Shown: piece after piece, positions 1 through 8,488 of the stretch
Layout of the letters: the number at the start of each line of letters is the position of its first letter
How positions within the stretch are numbered: the stretch's first letter is position 1
NCBI GenBank assembly: GCA_910578615.1
Contig: CAJTRI010000015.1
Coordinates: 11,536 to 73,555 of the forward strand
From: an uncultured Duncaniella sp.
GTDB taxonomy: Bacteria; Bacteroidota; Bacteroidia; Bacteroidales; Muribaculaceae
Direction: 5' to 3'
DNA: 62,020 bases
Notes under the pieces: generated by a model
Databases searched by the model: none
Told to the model about the DNA's origin: nothing
What the model saw: only the letters and a program-made list of their open reading frames with translations
Program-made: the position numbers and the translations under genes

Positions 1-2
1 CT

Positions 3-338
3 CGCGACACTTCCGCATGGCTCGGAAACAAGCTCCAAAACGAGGCTTTCAACAAACTGTATTCCGTCAGTGAGCGTGTACGCCTCTGTGAAGACCGCCG
101 CCTAAAACAGGACTGGTATTACCTCCAAGCTGCCGACCATTTCTTCTACATGTCAACCAAGAACATGCACGATGGTTCGGTGCATTCACAGTTCTCGCCA
201 TATGACACGCCGTTCGATGCATTCACCAACTATATGAACGTCCTTGCCGACTTCATAGTGCGTGTGGAGGAACAATATCCTATGAGTATCGAAAACGAGG
301 AACTTTCAGCCCTTCTGACCACCATCCGCAACCAATAA
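3..338 (+). CDS. GH57 alpha-amylase-like protein, C-terminal part (5' end outside window)
   Basis: The window opens inside a reading frame whose first residues read RDTSAWLGNKLQNEAFNKLY, followed by DWYYLQAADHFFYM and a Phe/Tyr-rich stretch ending in NYMNVLADF. This matches the C-terminal part of Bacteroidota glycoside hydrolase family 57 proteins (alpha-amylase/4-alpha-glucanotransferase type), which are normally cytoplasmic and act on alpha-1,4-glucans such as glycogen. The catalytic barrel lies upstream of the window and cannot be checked. The frame stops at TAA 336-338, but the same frame stays open beyond it to 497 and encodes a plausible charged tail, so this stop may be a recent nonsense mutation. 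The family call rests on the tail alone and is fairly secure. Confidence 0.75.
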   Translation, partial: RDTSAWLGNKLQNEAFNKLYSVSERVRLCEDRRLKQDWYYLQAADHFFYMSTKNMHDGSVHSQFSPYDTPFDAFTNYMNVLADFIVRVEEQYPMSIENEELSALLTTIRNQ

Positions 339-497
339 CGCGAAATCGAAGTACTCAACAAGGAAGCTGAATCAATGCGCAAGAATATCGAGCATTTCAA
401 TGAAGAACACCTTCTACGCGAAAAAGAGGAAAAGCCAGCCGAACCCAAACCTGAAAAAAAAGCTGCAAAAACCAAAAAGAACTCTTCCAGAAAGTAA
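339..497 (+). pseudogene. In-frame Lys/Glu-rich tail downstream of the GH57 stop codon
   Basis: Directly after TAA 336-338 the frame continues without interruption to a second TAA at 495-497. It reads REIEVLNKEAESMRKNIEH, then a Glu/Lys/Pro/Ala-rich stretch ending KNSSRK. The composition (heptad-like helix, then a Lys-rich tail) resembles the C-terminal extension of many Bacteroidota GH57 proteins. The preceding residues are Arg-Asn-Gln followed by the stop, so a single C-to-T change of a second CAA codon would explain the interruption. Alternatives are a sequencing error or real loss of the tail in this strain. Confidence 0.6.
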
Positions 498-535
498 TCA
501 TCCCAACATAACGACATAAAACATTAGTGTCATTA

Positions 536-584
536 TAATAAATCCAGCACCAGGCTATGCATCTACCTGGTGCTGGATTTATTA
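536..584. terminator. Bidirectional hairpin terminator between convergent genes
   Basis: A perfect 19-bp stem (536-554 with 566-584) has an 11-nt loop. The stem core is CCAGCACCAGG and its complement, and the outer pairs are A/T-rich, giving A- and T-rich flanks on both strands. It lies between the GH57 gene and the SH3b gene, which point at each other, so it can serve both. Confidence 0.85.
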
Positions 585-612
585 AATCCCTTAATTCTAA
601 TCGGAAACATTA

Positions 613-1389
613 CTACTTATCATAGACATCATAGACGTTCCCGTCATTGTCAGTAAATGTCCCTATCTTGGAACTGCCGCCGGCGGCACCTATTATCATG
701 ACAATCGCGGCAATGAACAATTCCATAATCGCAGTCTTAACTATAAAAAATACCGCAGCCCCGAAAAGCAATGCCAACAAGAGATTGAAGAAACCAAAGT
801 CTCTGAACATTTCTCTGAAAAAACCTTTGAAATTCCCCCAGCACATAGATAAAACAAGCATGGTGACAAACACATTCAGAATTGTCATAACCCAACCCAC
901 TTTACTCGGACTACAATACCACATGGCATTGTCTGTAAACAGACAGTAGGCAATTATCGAAGAAGGAAAAAGAACAATAGAGAGCATAGTCAAAGGTGCC
1001 CAGTCTAACCAGTCAAAATTTATCATCAATAGAATGGCAAAAAGGCATAGAACAGTCCACAACAACCATTCGTTATGTCCTGACAGCAAATTATTCTCTT
1101 TTTCATCTTGGACATATCCTGTCGAAGATGACCCGCTGCCAGCATAGACGATATATTTTTTCATCACATACCCCTGCTTTCCGTTCTGCTCTACGACCAC
1201 CCATTTACCACCGCTCTCGTCAATCATAGTCACATACGATCCCGGAGCCAGCTGTGTCACGACTCCATAGGACGGACTTGGCCCTGAACGCATATTCAAC
1301 ATCGAGCGAGTATTGACCCTGTATGTATCAGCAACAGCCCCGAAAACAACAAAGAACAATGACAAACAAAAAAGCATTAAGGATTTCAT
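613..1389 (-). CDS. SH3b-domain multi-pass membrane protein
   Basis: 258 residues. The N-terminus is a Sec signal peptide (MKSLMLFCLSLFFVVFGAVA). Residues about 22-85 form a bacterial SH3 domain: RVNTRSMLNMRSGPSPSYGV carries the typical LNxRSGPSxxY signature and is followed by GKWVVVEQNGKQGYV. A Gly/Ser linker leads to four or five hydrophobic segments from about residue 108 to 245 and a short polar tail. SH3b domains bind peptidoglycan or peptides outside the cytoplasm, so a periplasmic sensor or anchor fused to a membrane module is likely, but no specific function is known to me. It stands alone, convergent with the GH57 gene. Confidence 0.7.
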   Translation of the reverse strand: MKSLMLFCLSLFFVVFGAVADTYRVNTRSMLNMRSGPSPSYGVVTQLAPGSYVTMIDESGGKWVVVEQNGKQGYVMKKYIVYAGSGSSSTGYVQDEKENNLLSGHNEWLLWTVLCLFAILLMINFDWLDWAPLTMLSIVLFPSSIIAYCLFTDNAMWYCSPSKVGWVMTILNVFVTMLVLSMCWGNFKGFFREMFRDFGFFNLLLALLFGAAVFFIVKTAIMELFIAAIVMIIGAAGGSSKIGTFTDNDGNVYDVYDK

Positions 1390-1551
1390 AATGTTATTGG
1401 TTTATGTTTCAAGTCGTAAAGTTAGCAAATATCCTCTATAAATCCTAATAAAAATCTTGAAGCAATCTGAACATAGCAAGGCGGGAATATCAATAACAAC
1501 TGCATGACAGTCATCGATACACCCGCCTATCTATCTTTGGCTAAAATACTC

Positions 1552-2259
1552 TCAGCCTTGGGTCTCCATCTCGGGGGCTATGAGCTTGTAGCCCTTGCCG
1601 TGGATGTTGATAATCTCAATCGAGGGATCGTCTTTCAGATGCTTGCGAAGCTTGGTGATATAGACATCCATCGAGCGTGCGTTGAAGTAATTATCATCAA
1701 TCCAGATGGTTTTGAGAGCGAAATTACGTTCAAGAATTTCGTTGACATGGGCACACAGCAGGCTGAGAAGCTCGCTTTCCTTGGTGGTCAGCTTTGTGAC
1801 CTTGTCATCAATAAGGAGCACCTGTTTCTGGGTGTCGAAAGTGAACTTTCCAATCTTGTACATGGTGATCTCCTTGCCCTTCTTTCCACGGACACGGCGA
1901 AGTATGGCCTCGATACGGAATACCAGTTCCTCCATAGAGAAGGGTTTGGTGATATAGTCATCGGCACCAATCTTGAAGCCTTCGAGAATATCCTCTTTCA
2001 GAGATTTTGCTGTGAGAAATATGATGGGCACTTCGGAATTGACAGTGCGTATTTCCTGTGCAAGTGCAAAACCGTCTTTCTTGGGCATCATCACGTCAAG
2101 CACGCAAAGGTCATATTTCCCTTTGAGAAAAGCCTTATAGCCACTTTCGCCATCGGCGAAGAGGTCGGCGTTGAAACCTTTTGCCTGAAGATATTCCCTA
2201 AGGAGCATCCCGAGGTTCTCGTCGTCCTCACATAGTAGTATGCGCAAACGTTCTTCCAT
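1552..2259 (-). CDS. rprY: OmpR-family response regulator, RprY-like
   Basis: 235 residues. The receiver domain (about 5-120) has the acidic pocket E11-D12-D13, phospho-acceptor D55 in VLDVMMPKKDG, T83 and K105 in ITKPF. A winged-helix DNA-binding domain follows (about 135-230, ending HGKGYKLI). It starts 7 nt after the stop of the upstream histidine kinase gene, forming a two-gene operon. Sequence and order match the RprX/RprY system first described in Bacteroides fragilis, whose natural signal is still unclear. The RprY name is by resemblance. Confidence 0.88.
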   Translation of the reverse strand: MEERLRILLCEDDENLGMLLREYLQAKGFNADLFADGESGYKAFLKGKYDLCVLDVMMPKKDGFALAQEIRTVNSEVPIIFLTAKSLKEDILEGFKIGADDYITKPFSMEELVFRIEAILRRVRGKKGKEITMYKIGKFTFDTQKQVLLIDDKVTKLTTKESELLSLLCAHVNEILERNFALKTIWIDDNYFNARSMDVYITKLRKHLKDDPSIEIINIHGKGYKLIAPEMETQG

Positions 2260-2266
2260 AATTTTG

Positions 2267-3763
2267 TCAGTTTTGGGTTATAGGTAGAGTTATTATAAAT
2301 TTTGTTCCTGTATTGAGTTCGCTTTCCACGGCTATCTCACCTCCAAGTTCGCCTATCATCTTCTTAACATAAGCGAGACCGAGTCCGAAACCTTTTACAT
2401 CGTGGCGGTTGCCTGTGGATACACGATAGAATTTCTCGAATATTTTTTTGAGGTCTTCGCGCCTCATTCCTATACCGTTATCAGTAATCGTGACTTGAAA
2501 TCGCTCCTGGCCATGGGCCTTGATATCCCGAGTGGCGACAACAAGTTGCAACGGCTCTTCCTCTCGGCGGTATTTCACAGCATTGTCAAGAAGATTGAAA
2601 ATGACATTGGTGAAATGCATCTCGTCAACACTGACGACCGAATCCTTGGCACCGAGCACTGTCTCTATATGGCCGCCATACTTCTCTACTTTGAGCTTGA
2701 ATGTGGAGGTAATGTTGGCAATAAGCACGTTTGCATCTACATCCTGAATACGGAGAGTGGCCTTGCCCCGGTCAAACATGGACATTTGGAGAACCTTTTC
2801 CACCTGGAATCTGAGGCGCTTGGTCTCATCATTTATAACAGTGGAGATATGTCCCAACATGGCAGGCGATTTTAACACGGCATTATCGTTGAGCATCTGT
2901 GCCGCAAGCGAGATAGTGGATATGGGGGTCTTGAATTCGTGGGTCATGTTGTTGATGAAATCGTTCTTCATCTCCGTGAGCCTTTTCTGCCTGAATGCCA
3001 AGATAATGGTGCAGACAAACGTAACAAGAAGTATGAAGGTGAAGATAAAGGACGGAATCATAAACCTTATGGAGTCAAAGATGTAGTCACTCTTCGTAGG
3101 GAAGTATACTTTGAGATAGTACATCTTGTTTTTCGGGTCGTTGGGAAACAAGGTCTGTACAAACATGCTTGACCCGTCTGAGACAGACGGATGATAGTTG
3201 GTCGAACGGTACACTATGGCACCCACACGGTTGACCACCGCATACTCGTAAGGAAGGGAAAGGCCGTTATTATCAAGTTCAGAACGGAGATAACGGGCCA
3301 CCTCGACCGAATCGGCACGCTCGGTTATGGGACGGTTGCTCGACTGGTTGATGATACTGAGTATCACTTCGTCCAGAAGCCCTTTCTGATAAAGATATTT
3401 ACCATGCATCAGTTCGCGCATAGAGCGATTGGACTGCTGGCGGTCTACGGTCATCCTGAGACTAAGGTCATAATTGATACCCTCAGATGAGGTAAACTTA
3501 TTGTTTATAGCCGCCGACCTGTCAGAACTTGCCCTGGGATAGAAACGGGTCTCCATAGAGGCCATATCCTCTTCAAGGAAGTGTTTTGTCTCATCCTGTT
3601 CCAACCGGGTTGTCACGGCATAAAGCGACCGCTTCACCCCCTCGGCGAACTGGTCGTCACGCATTTTCTTCATGTTGTTCATGTACATGATCTGTACATA
3701 AAGCAATCCTACGAAGGTCAGCGCCATGATTATTGTCAGATACCAGATAGTTGACTTTTTCAT
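2267..3763 (-). CDS. rprX: Sensor histidine kinase, RprX-like
   Basis: About 498 residues from the ATG at 3763. An upstream in-frame ATG at 3781 adds six polar residues (MCAHND), but MKKSTIWYLTIIMALTF is a better start because it gives a normal positively charged end before the first membrane helix. A periplasmic sensor region of about 200 residues lies between that helix and a second one (MIPSFIFTFILLVTFVCTII). The kinase core follows: H-box NNMTHEFKTPIST, N-box NLLDNAVKY, and G-boxes DNGIGM and GFGLGLAYV. All catalytic boxes are intact. It is encoded just upstream of its response regulator and is an inner-membrane phosphodonor for RprY. Confidence 0.88.
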   Translation of the reverse strand: MKKSTIWYLTIIMALTFVGLLYVQIMYMNNMKKMRDDQFAEGVKRSLYAVTTRLEQDETKHFLEEDMASMETRFYPRASSDRSAAINNKFTSSEGINYDLSLRMTVDRQQSNRSMRELMHGKYLYQKGLLDEVILSIINQSSNRPITERADSVEVARYLRSELDNNGLSLPYEYAVVNRVGAIVYRSTNYHPSVSDGSSMFVQTLFPNDPKNKMYYLKVYFPTKSDYIFDSIRFMIPSFIFTFILLVTFVCTIILAFRQKRLTEMKNDFINNMTHEFKTPISTISLAAQMLNDNAVLKSPAMLGHISTVINDETKRLRFQVEKVLQMSMFDRGKATLRIQDVDANVLIANITSTFKLKVEKYGGHIETVLGAKDSVVSVDEMHFTNVIFNLLDNAVKYRREEEPLQLVVATRDIKAHGQERFQVTITDNGIGMRREDLKKIFEKFYRVSTGNRHDVKGFGLGLAYVKKMIGELGGEIAVESELNTGTKFIITLPITQN

Positions 3764-3980
3764 ATCATTGTGAGCACACATCCAGCCCTACCGGCAAGGA
3801 GTGTCTTTATCGTTTAACAAACAGAATATATAATTGTTGTAATTTTAATTAAAATGTTACGGTTTTTTAAATTAACATTTCGTCTCAAAATTAACATAAA
3901 AACGTGAAAAGAACAAGGATATTTTGTCTTATTTGGAAAATAAGGCAAAACATTCCTTATCACTAACATGTTTTAAGAAT

Positions 3981-4520
3981 ATGACAGTGATACGTTTCAT
4001 CATATTAACACTATTCTCGGCATTCACGCTGACCTCCACGGCGCGGACAGGGTTGAAGACCAACCTTGTTTCTGACGCCCTGTTAAATGTCAACGCGGGA
4101 GTCGAAGTGATGGTAGACAGCAAGTGGAGCATCGACGTGACGGCAGACTACAACAACTGGACACTGTCACATGGCCGGCGCTGGCGCCACTGGATAATAC
4201 AGCCCGAGGCCAGATGGTGGACGAAAGAGGCTTTCAGCGGCCTGTTCTTTGCCGGGCACCTCTTTGCCGGACAATTTAACGTCATGTTCAATCAACGTGG
4301 CCGTTACCAAGGCCCGGTGGCCGGACTCGGTGTCGGGGCAGGATATGCGTGGCGATTTCACAGGCATTGGTCGTTAGAGGCTGAATGTGCCTTAGGTTTC
4401 GCACGTTACCATTATGACAAATACGTCTGCGGAGACTGCGGACAGAAGGTTTCATCACGTTCCCACAACTTCCTGGGTATCACCAAAGTCGCAATCTCCG
4501 TGGTCTATATTATCAATTGA
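3981..4520 (+). CDS. DUF3575-family exported protein
   Basis: About 179 residues from the ATG at 3981. A longer frame from 3924 lacks a signal peptide, whereas MTVIRFIILTLFSAFTLTSTA is a clean one. The segment LKTNLVSDALLNVNAGVEV is the family signature, and alternating hydrophobic strands with aromatic ends (WSIDVTADYNNWTL, GFARYHYDKYVC) suggest a small outer-membrane barrel. A pair of Cys (CGDC) lies near the C-terminus. In other Bacteroidales, DUF3575 proteins occur with surface fimbria or envelope genes. Here it stands alone between rprXY (divergent) and a NUDIX gene with its own promoter. The function is unknown. Confidence 0.75.
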   Translation: MTVIRFIILTLFSAFTLTSTARTGLKTNLVSDALLNVNAGVEVMVDSKWSIDVTADYNNWTLSHGRRWRHWIIQPEARWWTKEAFSGLFFAGHLFAGQFNVMFNQRGRYQGPVAGLGVGAGYAWRFHRHWSLEAECALGFARYHYDKYVCGDCGQKVSSRSHNFLGITKVAISVVYIIN

Positions 4521-4534
4521 TGTCTGTCTTCGTA

Positions 4535-4566
4535 TTTGTACAATCATGATGTTTTGCGTATCTTTG
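4535..4566 (+). promoter_or_regulatory. Bacteroidota sigma-70 promoter of the NUDIX gene
   Basis: TTTG (4535-4538), a 20-nt spacer, then TATCTTTG (4559-4566) fit the Bacteroidota consensus TTTG-N19-21-TAnnTTTG exactly. The gene start at 4590 lies 23 nt downstream, which also supports that ATG over the in-frame start at 4536 inside the promoter. Confidence 0.85.
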
Positions 4567-4589
4567 GATGGTTAAATCCAAAAACAAAA

Positions 4590-5102
4590 ATGGCAACAGA
4601 CAATTCGTCAGAACTCTTTCCCGTCGTTGACGAGGAAGGAAATGTAATAGCCTCAGCCTCTCGTGGAGAGTGTCATTGTGGTTCCAGACTGCTCCACCCC
4701 GTGGTTCATCTCCATGTTTTTGATCAAAGCGGCAGGCTGTATCTCCAAAAACGTCCCGGATGGAAGGATATACAACCCGGAAAATGGGACACGGCTGTCG
4801 GAGGGCATATAGATTTCGGCGAGGACATCATGACAGCCCTTCGAAGGGAAGCCTTCGAAGAGCTGGGTCTTACGGACTTTGACCCGGAACCGCTTGAATC
4901 CTACGTATTCGAGTCAGACCGTGAACGAGAGCTTGTGAATAGTTTCCGAACCGTCATAAACACCCTGCCACAACCATCAGACGAACTCGATGGCGGACGC
5001 TTTTGGTCTCTCTCCGAGATAAGGGACTCTCTGGGTTGCGGCATACTGACACCTAATTTTGAGCAGGAGTTCATCCGTCTGTTCAAAGATATCGATACTT
5101 AA
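4590..5102 (+). CDS. NUDIX hydrolase
   Basis: 170 residues from the ATG at 4590 (MATDNSSELFPVVDEEG). The upstream alternative at 4536 would put the start in the -33 box. The NUDIX box is complete: GGHIDFGE, seven residues, then REAFEELGL, giving the Mg2+-binding Glu cluster. The N-terminal PVVDEEGNVI and LHPVVHLHVF with LQKRPGWKDIQPGKWD resemble the isopentenyl-diphosphate isomerase-like or YfcD-type NUDIX group, so the substrate could be a nucleotide or an isoprenoid diphosphate. Substrate cannot be read from sequence. Monocistronic with its own promoter. Confidence 0.88.
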   Translation: MATDNSSELFPVVDEEGNVIASASRGECHCGSRLLHPVVHLHVFDQSGRLYLQKRPGWKDIQPGKWDTAVGGHIDFGEDIMTALRREAFEELGLTDFDPEPLESYVFESDRERELVNSFRTVINTLPQPSDELDGGRFWSLSEIRDSLGCGILTPNFEQEFIRLFKDIDT

Positions 5103-5250
5103 AGAAATCCGCAATCGTCATAAAACAAAACATATTCCCACATGCTTTATGGCTCATCTCTGGCACTCAGTCGGCACCAATATTTTTAATTATAACATAT
5201 ATTTGGCAATGTCTGACCACTAAAAATGCAAATTGTAGCGGAATTTGAAC

Positions 5251-5258
5251 TAACTTTG
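5251..5258 (+). promoter_or_regulatory. -7 promoter box upstream of the TIGR04076 operon
   Basis: TAACTTTG matches the Bacteroidota TAnnTTTG element 11 nt before the ATG at 5270. No TTTG at the usual distance is visible upstream, so the -33 element is weak or this promoter needs an activator. Confidence 0.55.
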
Positions 5259-5269
5259 CAATATCAATT

Positions 5270-5674
5270 ATGGACAGACGACATTTTTGCAAAGTTGCGG
5301 CATTCGCCGCCGGTGCCATCGGGCTCTCTCTACCCAAAGCGTCAGCTTCCGGGACACTCTCCCGCACCGTGATGACGAGAGGATGCAGGGTGACTGTAAT
5401 CAGACGCGAATGTTACGAGGATTTACAGTCACTCTATCTTGATGACCCTGAGACAGGCCGGTGTGACAGGTTCGAGACAGACGACTCCGTGGTATTCAGA
5501 CCCGGTGACGGATGTCCCCGTGGATTCTGCCCGGCAGCTTTCGAAACGCTGAAAAACGCCGTTGACGGAATCTCTTCATGCACTCCGCCAGATGGTATGG
5601 CCAATATAATACTGACATCATGCCCTGACGGATCACGCCCTGTAATATTCAAGATAGAGTTTGGCAATGAGTGA
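5270..5674 (+). CDS. TIGR04076-family protein with twin-arginine signal
   Basis: 134 residues. The start MDRRHFCKVAAFAAGAIGLS has a twin-arginine motif (DRRHFCK) before a mildly hydrophobic stretch, so Tat export is likely. The mature part fits TIGR04076: VTVIRRECYEDLQSLYLDD, then GRCDRF, RPEGFCP-like RGFCPAAFETLK, and the C-terminal CPDGSRPVIFKIEFGN. Four Cys in the core suggest metal or redox chemistry. The family has no established function and many members are unexported, so the Tat signal is notable. It overlaps the following response regulator gene by 8 nt, pointing to translational coupling and a possible sensory role. Confidence 0.8.
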   Translation: MDRRHFCKVAAFAAGAIGLSLPKASASGTLSRTVMTRGCRVTVIRRECYEDLQSLYLDDPETGRCDRFETDDSVVFRPGDGCPRGFCPAAFETLKNAVDGISSCTPPDGMANIILTSCPDGSRPVIFKIEFGNE

Positions 5675-6353
5675 CAGACAAAGGATTCTGGTTGTAGATG
5701 ACGAAGAGACTCTCTGCGAGGCTCTGAAATTCAATCTTGAAGAGGAAGGCTACGAGGTAGACACCGCTTATAGTGCGGAAGACGCCCTTGTCTTGGATCT
5801 GGCAGAATACTCCCTATTCATACTCGACATAATGATGGGGGAAATCAGCGGCACACAACTTGCCTCTATTCTGAAAAAGCGAGAATCCACCGCAGGAATC
5901 CCTATTATATTCTGCACGGCAAGAGACGATGAAGAGGACATGGTCAGCGGGCTTGACCTTGGTGCCGATGATTATATAACGAAGCCCTATTCTATCCGCA
6001 ATGTACTGGCAAGAGTCCGCAGCGTGCTGCGCCGCTCTGCCGATAACGTCCAGCCGGCGCGTGAGACAATAGGCCATGAGGATCTGCGGATATCTCTCAG
6101 GCAGAAGACCTGTTTCATCGGTGAGACAGAGATCAGGATGCCGCGCAAAGAATTTGAAATACTGTCACTTCTCCTAAGCAACCGAGGAAGAGTGTTCTCG
6201 CGCGAGGAACTTCTAAAAAAGGTATGGCGTGACGAGGCCGTGGTGCTTGACCGTGTGGTAGACGTCAATATCACACGCCTTAGGTCTAAACTTGGTGATT
6301 ATGGCCGACTGATTGTGACACGTCCCGGCTATGGTTATGGCTTCATGGAATAA
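5667..6353 (+). CDS. OmpR-family response regulator
   Basis: 228 residues from the ATG at 5667; a TTG two codons upstream is less likely. The receiver domain has D11-D12, phospho-acceptor D54 and K in DDYITKPYS. The usual MMPxxxG after the phospho-Asp reads MMGEISG, so the conserved Pro is replaced by Gly. The C-terminal winged helix (about 130-228) ends RPGYGYGF. The gene overlaps both the TIGR04076 gene and the histidine kinase gene, making a three-gene operon. The regulon cannot be inferred. Confidence 0.88.
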   Translation: MSDRQRILVVDDEETLCEALKFNLEEEGYEVDTAYSAEDALVLDLAEYSLFILDIMMGEISGTQLASILKKRESTAGIPIIFCTARDDEEDMVSGLDLGADDYITKPYSIRNVLARVRSVLRRSADNVQPARETIGHEDLRISLRQKTCFIGETEIRMPRKEFEILSLLLSNRGRVFSREELLKKVWRDEAVVLDRVVDVNITRLRSKLGDYGRLIVTRPGYGYGFME

Positions 6354-7761
6354 ACTGACATACCACAGACGACTCTTCTTCGGACTGGTCATATACTCAT
6401 GGGTTCTTGTGAGCTGTTTTGCCATCTTCCAATATCACAGGGAGAAAGAGTTCAAGGCTGCCGAACTCAACGGGCGTCTGCAACTAATCAATCTGGGACT
6501 GCTCAGACAGCTTGAAGATGGAGGTACAGCCCGGACAGACCACCTTCCGTTTGAAAATCTAAGAATAAGCATTTTCGACCGCTCAGGACAGATGATTTAT
6601 GACAATTCGCTCACCACCCTGCCTACATCAAGTCACATAGGACGCGAGGAGATAGCAAAGGCGATGAAGCACGGTGAAGGATTTACCACCCGTCGCAGCA
6701 ATTCGGTGAGAGACGAGGGATATTTCTACTCAGCCACCAGGGGTGACATATATATAGTCAGAACGGCCGTCCCATACTCCACCTCGCTGAGCCAGCTACT
6801 TGCAGCCGATATCACATTCCTCCGTGTCATGGCCGGGATTACATTGGTGATGTGTGTGGCCGGGTTCTTTGCCACACGGAGGGTAGGACAGAATATATCC
6901 CGACTCGGACGATTTGCTGAAATGGCCGAACGTGGCGAACGCATCGTTGACACCGAACCTTTTCCACATGACGAGTTAGGCGAAATATCCAACCACATCG
7001 TGAGGCTCTATTCAAGGTTGCAGAACGCCATAGCCGAACGTGATATGGAACACAGGGCTGCCCTCCGCGAAGAGCAGGAGAAGATACGTATCAAACGCCA
7101 GCTGACAAACAATATAAACCACGAACTGAAAACCCCGGTGGCATCAATGCAGGCATGTCTGGAAACGCTTATGGCACATCCCGGGATGGCTCCCGAGAGG
7201 CGCGAGGAATTCATCGGCCGATGCTATGCGTCAAACGAGAGACTGCGTCGTCTCCTCGCCGATGTCTCGGCTATCACACGCATGGAGGATGGCGGGGACA
7301 ACATATGCCGCGAGAGTGTGAATCTCGCCGAAATAGTGGCCGAGATATGTGATGATTATGCCCTTATGGCCTGTGAAAAAAGGATCAGTATAACCAATAC
7401 CATAATCTATGACGGGCCTATGCGTGGCAATCCTTCCCTACTGGCCTCAATATTCCGCAATCTCATAGACAACGCACTGTCCTACTCATGTGGTTCTGCC
7501 ATAGAGCTGCGACAGGAGGGCGCCGGAGGAGACTATGTCACCATCACAGTCAGAGACAACGGCACCGGGGTGGCTCCCGAACATCTTCCCCGTCTGTTCG
7601 AACGCTTTTACCGCGTAGACAAAGGCCGATCCCGCCGTGAAGGAGGAACCGGCCTCGGACTTGCAATTGTCAAGAATGCCGTTATATGGCACGGAGGGAC
7701 TATCTTTGTACGAAACAGAGCGGAAGGAGGACTATCGTTCCGATTCCGCCTCCGAAAGTGA
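6337..7761 (+). CDS. Sensor histidine kinase of the TIGR04076 operon
   Basis: 474 residues from the ATG at 6337 (MASWNKLTYHRRLFFG); an ATG two codons earlier also exists. The first membrane helix is at about 14-34. An extracytoplasmic domain of about 130 residues is followed by a second helix (FLRVMAGITLVMCVAGFFA), a HAMP-like linker, then H-box NNINHELKTPVASM, N-box NLIDNALSYS, DNGTGVAPEHLPRLFERFYR and GGTGLGLAIVKN. All catalytic boxes are intact. It overlaps the regulator gene by 17 nt. Layout resembles PhoR-type kinases, but the signal is unknown; the exported TIGR04076 protein is a natural candidate partner. Confidence 0.88.
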   Translation: MASWNKLTYHRRLFFGLVIYSWVLVSCFAIFQYHREKEFKAAELNGRLQLINLGLLRQLEDGGTARTDHLPFENLRISIFDRSGQMIYDNSLTTLPTSSHIGREEIAKAMKHGEGFTTRRSNSVRDEGYFYSATRGDIYIVRTAVPYSTSLSQLLAADITFLRVMAGITLVMCVAGFFATRRVGQNISRLGRFAEMAERGERIVDTEPFPHDELGEISNHIVRLYSRLQNAIAERDMEHRAALREEQEKIRIKRQLTNNINHELKTPVASMQACLETLMAHPGMAPERREEFIGRCYASNERLRRLLADVSAITRMEDGGDNICRESVNLAEIVAEICDDYALMACEKRISITNTIIYDGPMRGNPSLLASIFRNLIDNALSYSCGSAIELRQEGAGGDYVTITVRDNGTGVAPEHLPRLFERFYRVDKGRSRREGGTGLGLAIVKNAVIWHGGTIFVRNRAEGGLSFRFRLRK

Positions 7762-7765
7762 CAGG

Positions 7766-8440
7766 TCAGTTATAGTATTTTATTTCCCTGCGGTCAAGAG
7801 TATAGGAGGTATGGGGACGGTTCCCGGGAGTCTGGGTAGTCCACACCGAAAGCCTCTCTGTCCAGTTGCCGCGCGCATCCTCGGCCCGATAGATATTGAA
7901 TACTGCCGTGTGTTCGCCGTCAATCCTTGGATCCGTATACTGCCCCACTATGCGGCGGCTGTCATCATAGACAGTAACCGCAAAATCACCCATACCGTCA
8001 CTTTCCACCACGTTAGGCGACAGATGCCTGTAAGCAAGCGTGTCTTTAAGAAACCCGCCGTGTAGACGGCGATGATTCGGACGGCTGTCCTCCCATCTCA
8101 CCATGCGTCCAAGCTCATCACGATGTATGCGCTCGTCACGTCGCGCTACATAGTTGCCCAAGGTATCAAAATAAGACGTGGTCTCGATACGGTTGACGGC
8201 AAACGTGTCAACCACCATGGAATCAACCCCGGGAGTCACCTTGTAATATGTGGTCTTGGTGACACTTCTGACACGATGACGGAGTTCAAGGAGCGCCAGA
8301 TCGGCACTCTCAAACGGATTTTCATCACTATCGTCAAAAACATATACCGGGTCTGAGTCTCCTACGTTGCCCGAACAAGAGGGAAGAGTAAGCAGAAACA
8401 ACGATGCCGGGATGAGAAGGGACGGAAGAAAACGTTTCAT
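7766..8440 (-). CDS. Putative lipoprotein of unknown function
   Basis: 224 residues. MKRFLPSLLIPASLFLLTLP precedes C22, a lipoprotein signal peptide. An acidic stretch (FDDSDENPFES) follows, then repeated patterns such as TSYFDTLGNYVARRDERIHR and ARGNWTERLSVW that recall YD/RHS-like or MORN-like beta-strand repeats seen in Bacteroidota lipoproteins. No known domain is recognised. It ends only 4 nt from the convergent histidine kinase gene, so the two transcripts probably overlap. Confidence 0.6.
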   Translation of the reverse strand: MKRFLPSLLIPASLFLLTLPSCSGNVGDSDPVYVFDDSDENPFESADLALLELRHRVRSVTKTTYYKVTPGVDSMVVDTFAVNRIETTSYFDTLGNYVARRDERIHRDELGRMVRWEDSRPNHRRLHGGFLKDTLAYRHLSPNVVESDGMGDFAVTVYDDSRRIVGQYTDPRIDGEHTAVFNIYRAEDARGNWTERLSVWTTQTPGNRPHTSYTLDRREIKYYN

Positions 8441-8455
8441 ATCAATGTAATGATT

Positions 8456-8486
8456 GAGAGAGCAGACCGAACAAGTCCGCTCTCTC
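8456..8486 (-). terminator. Hairpin just after the nhaD stop codon
   Basis: GAGAGAGC (8456-8463) pairs with GCTCTCTC (8479-8486), with three further inner pairs after one mismatch. It starts 2 nt beyond the nhaD stop. No T-run follows on the minus strand, so it may be a weak terminator or an mRNA 3'-end stabiliser. Confidence 0.5.
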
Positions 8487-8488
8487 GC

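Noticed and set aside
1504..2235. Long plus-strand open frame opposite rprY
   Set aside because: It mirrors the response regulator codons on the other strand; the minus-strand protein has all receiver and DNA-binding motifs.
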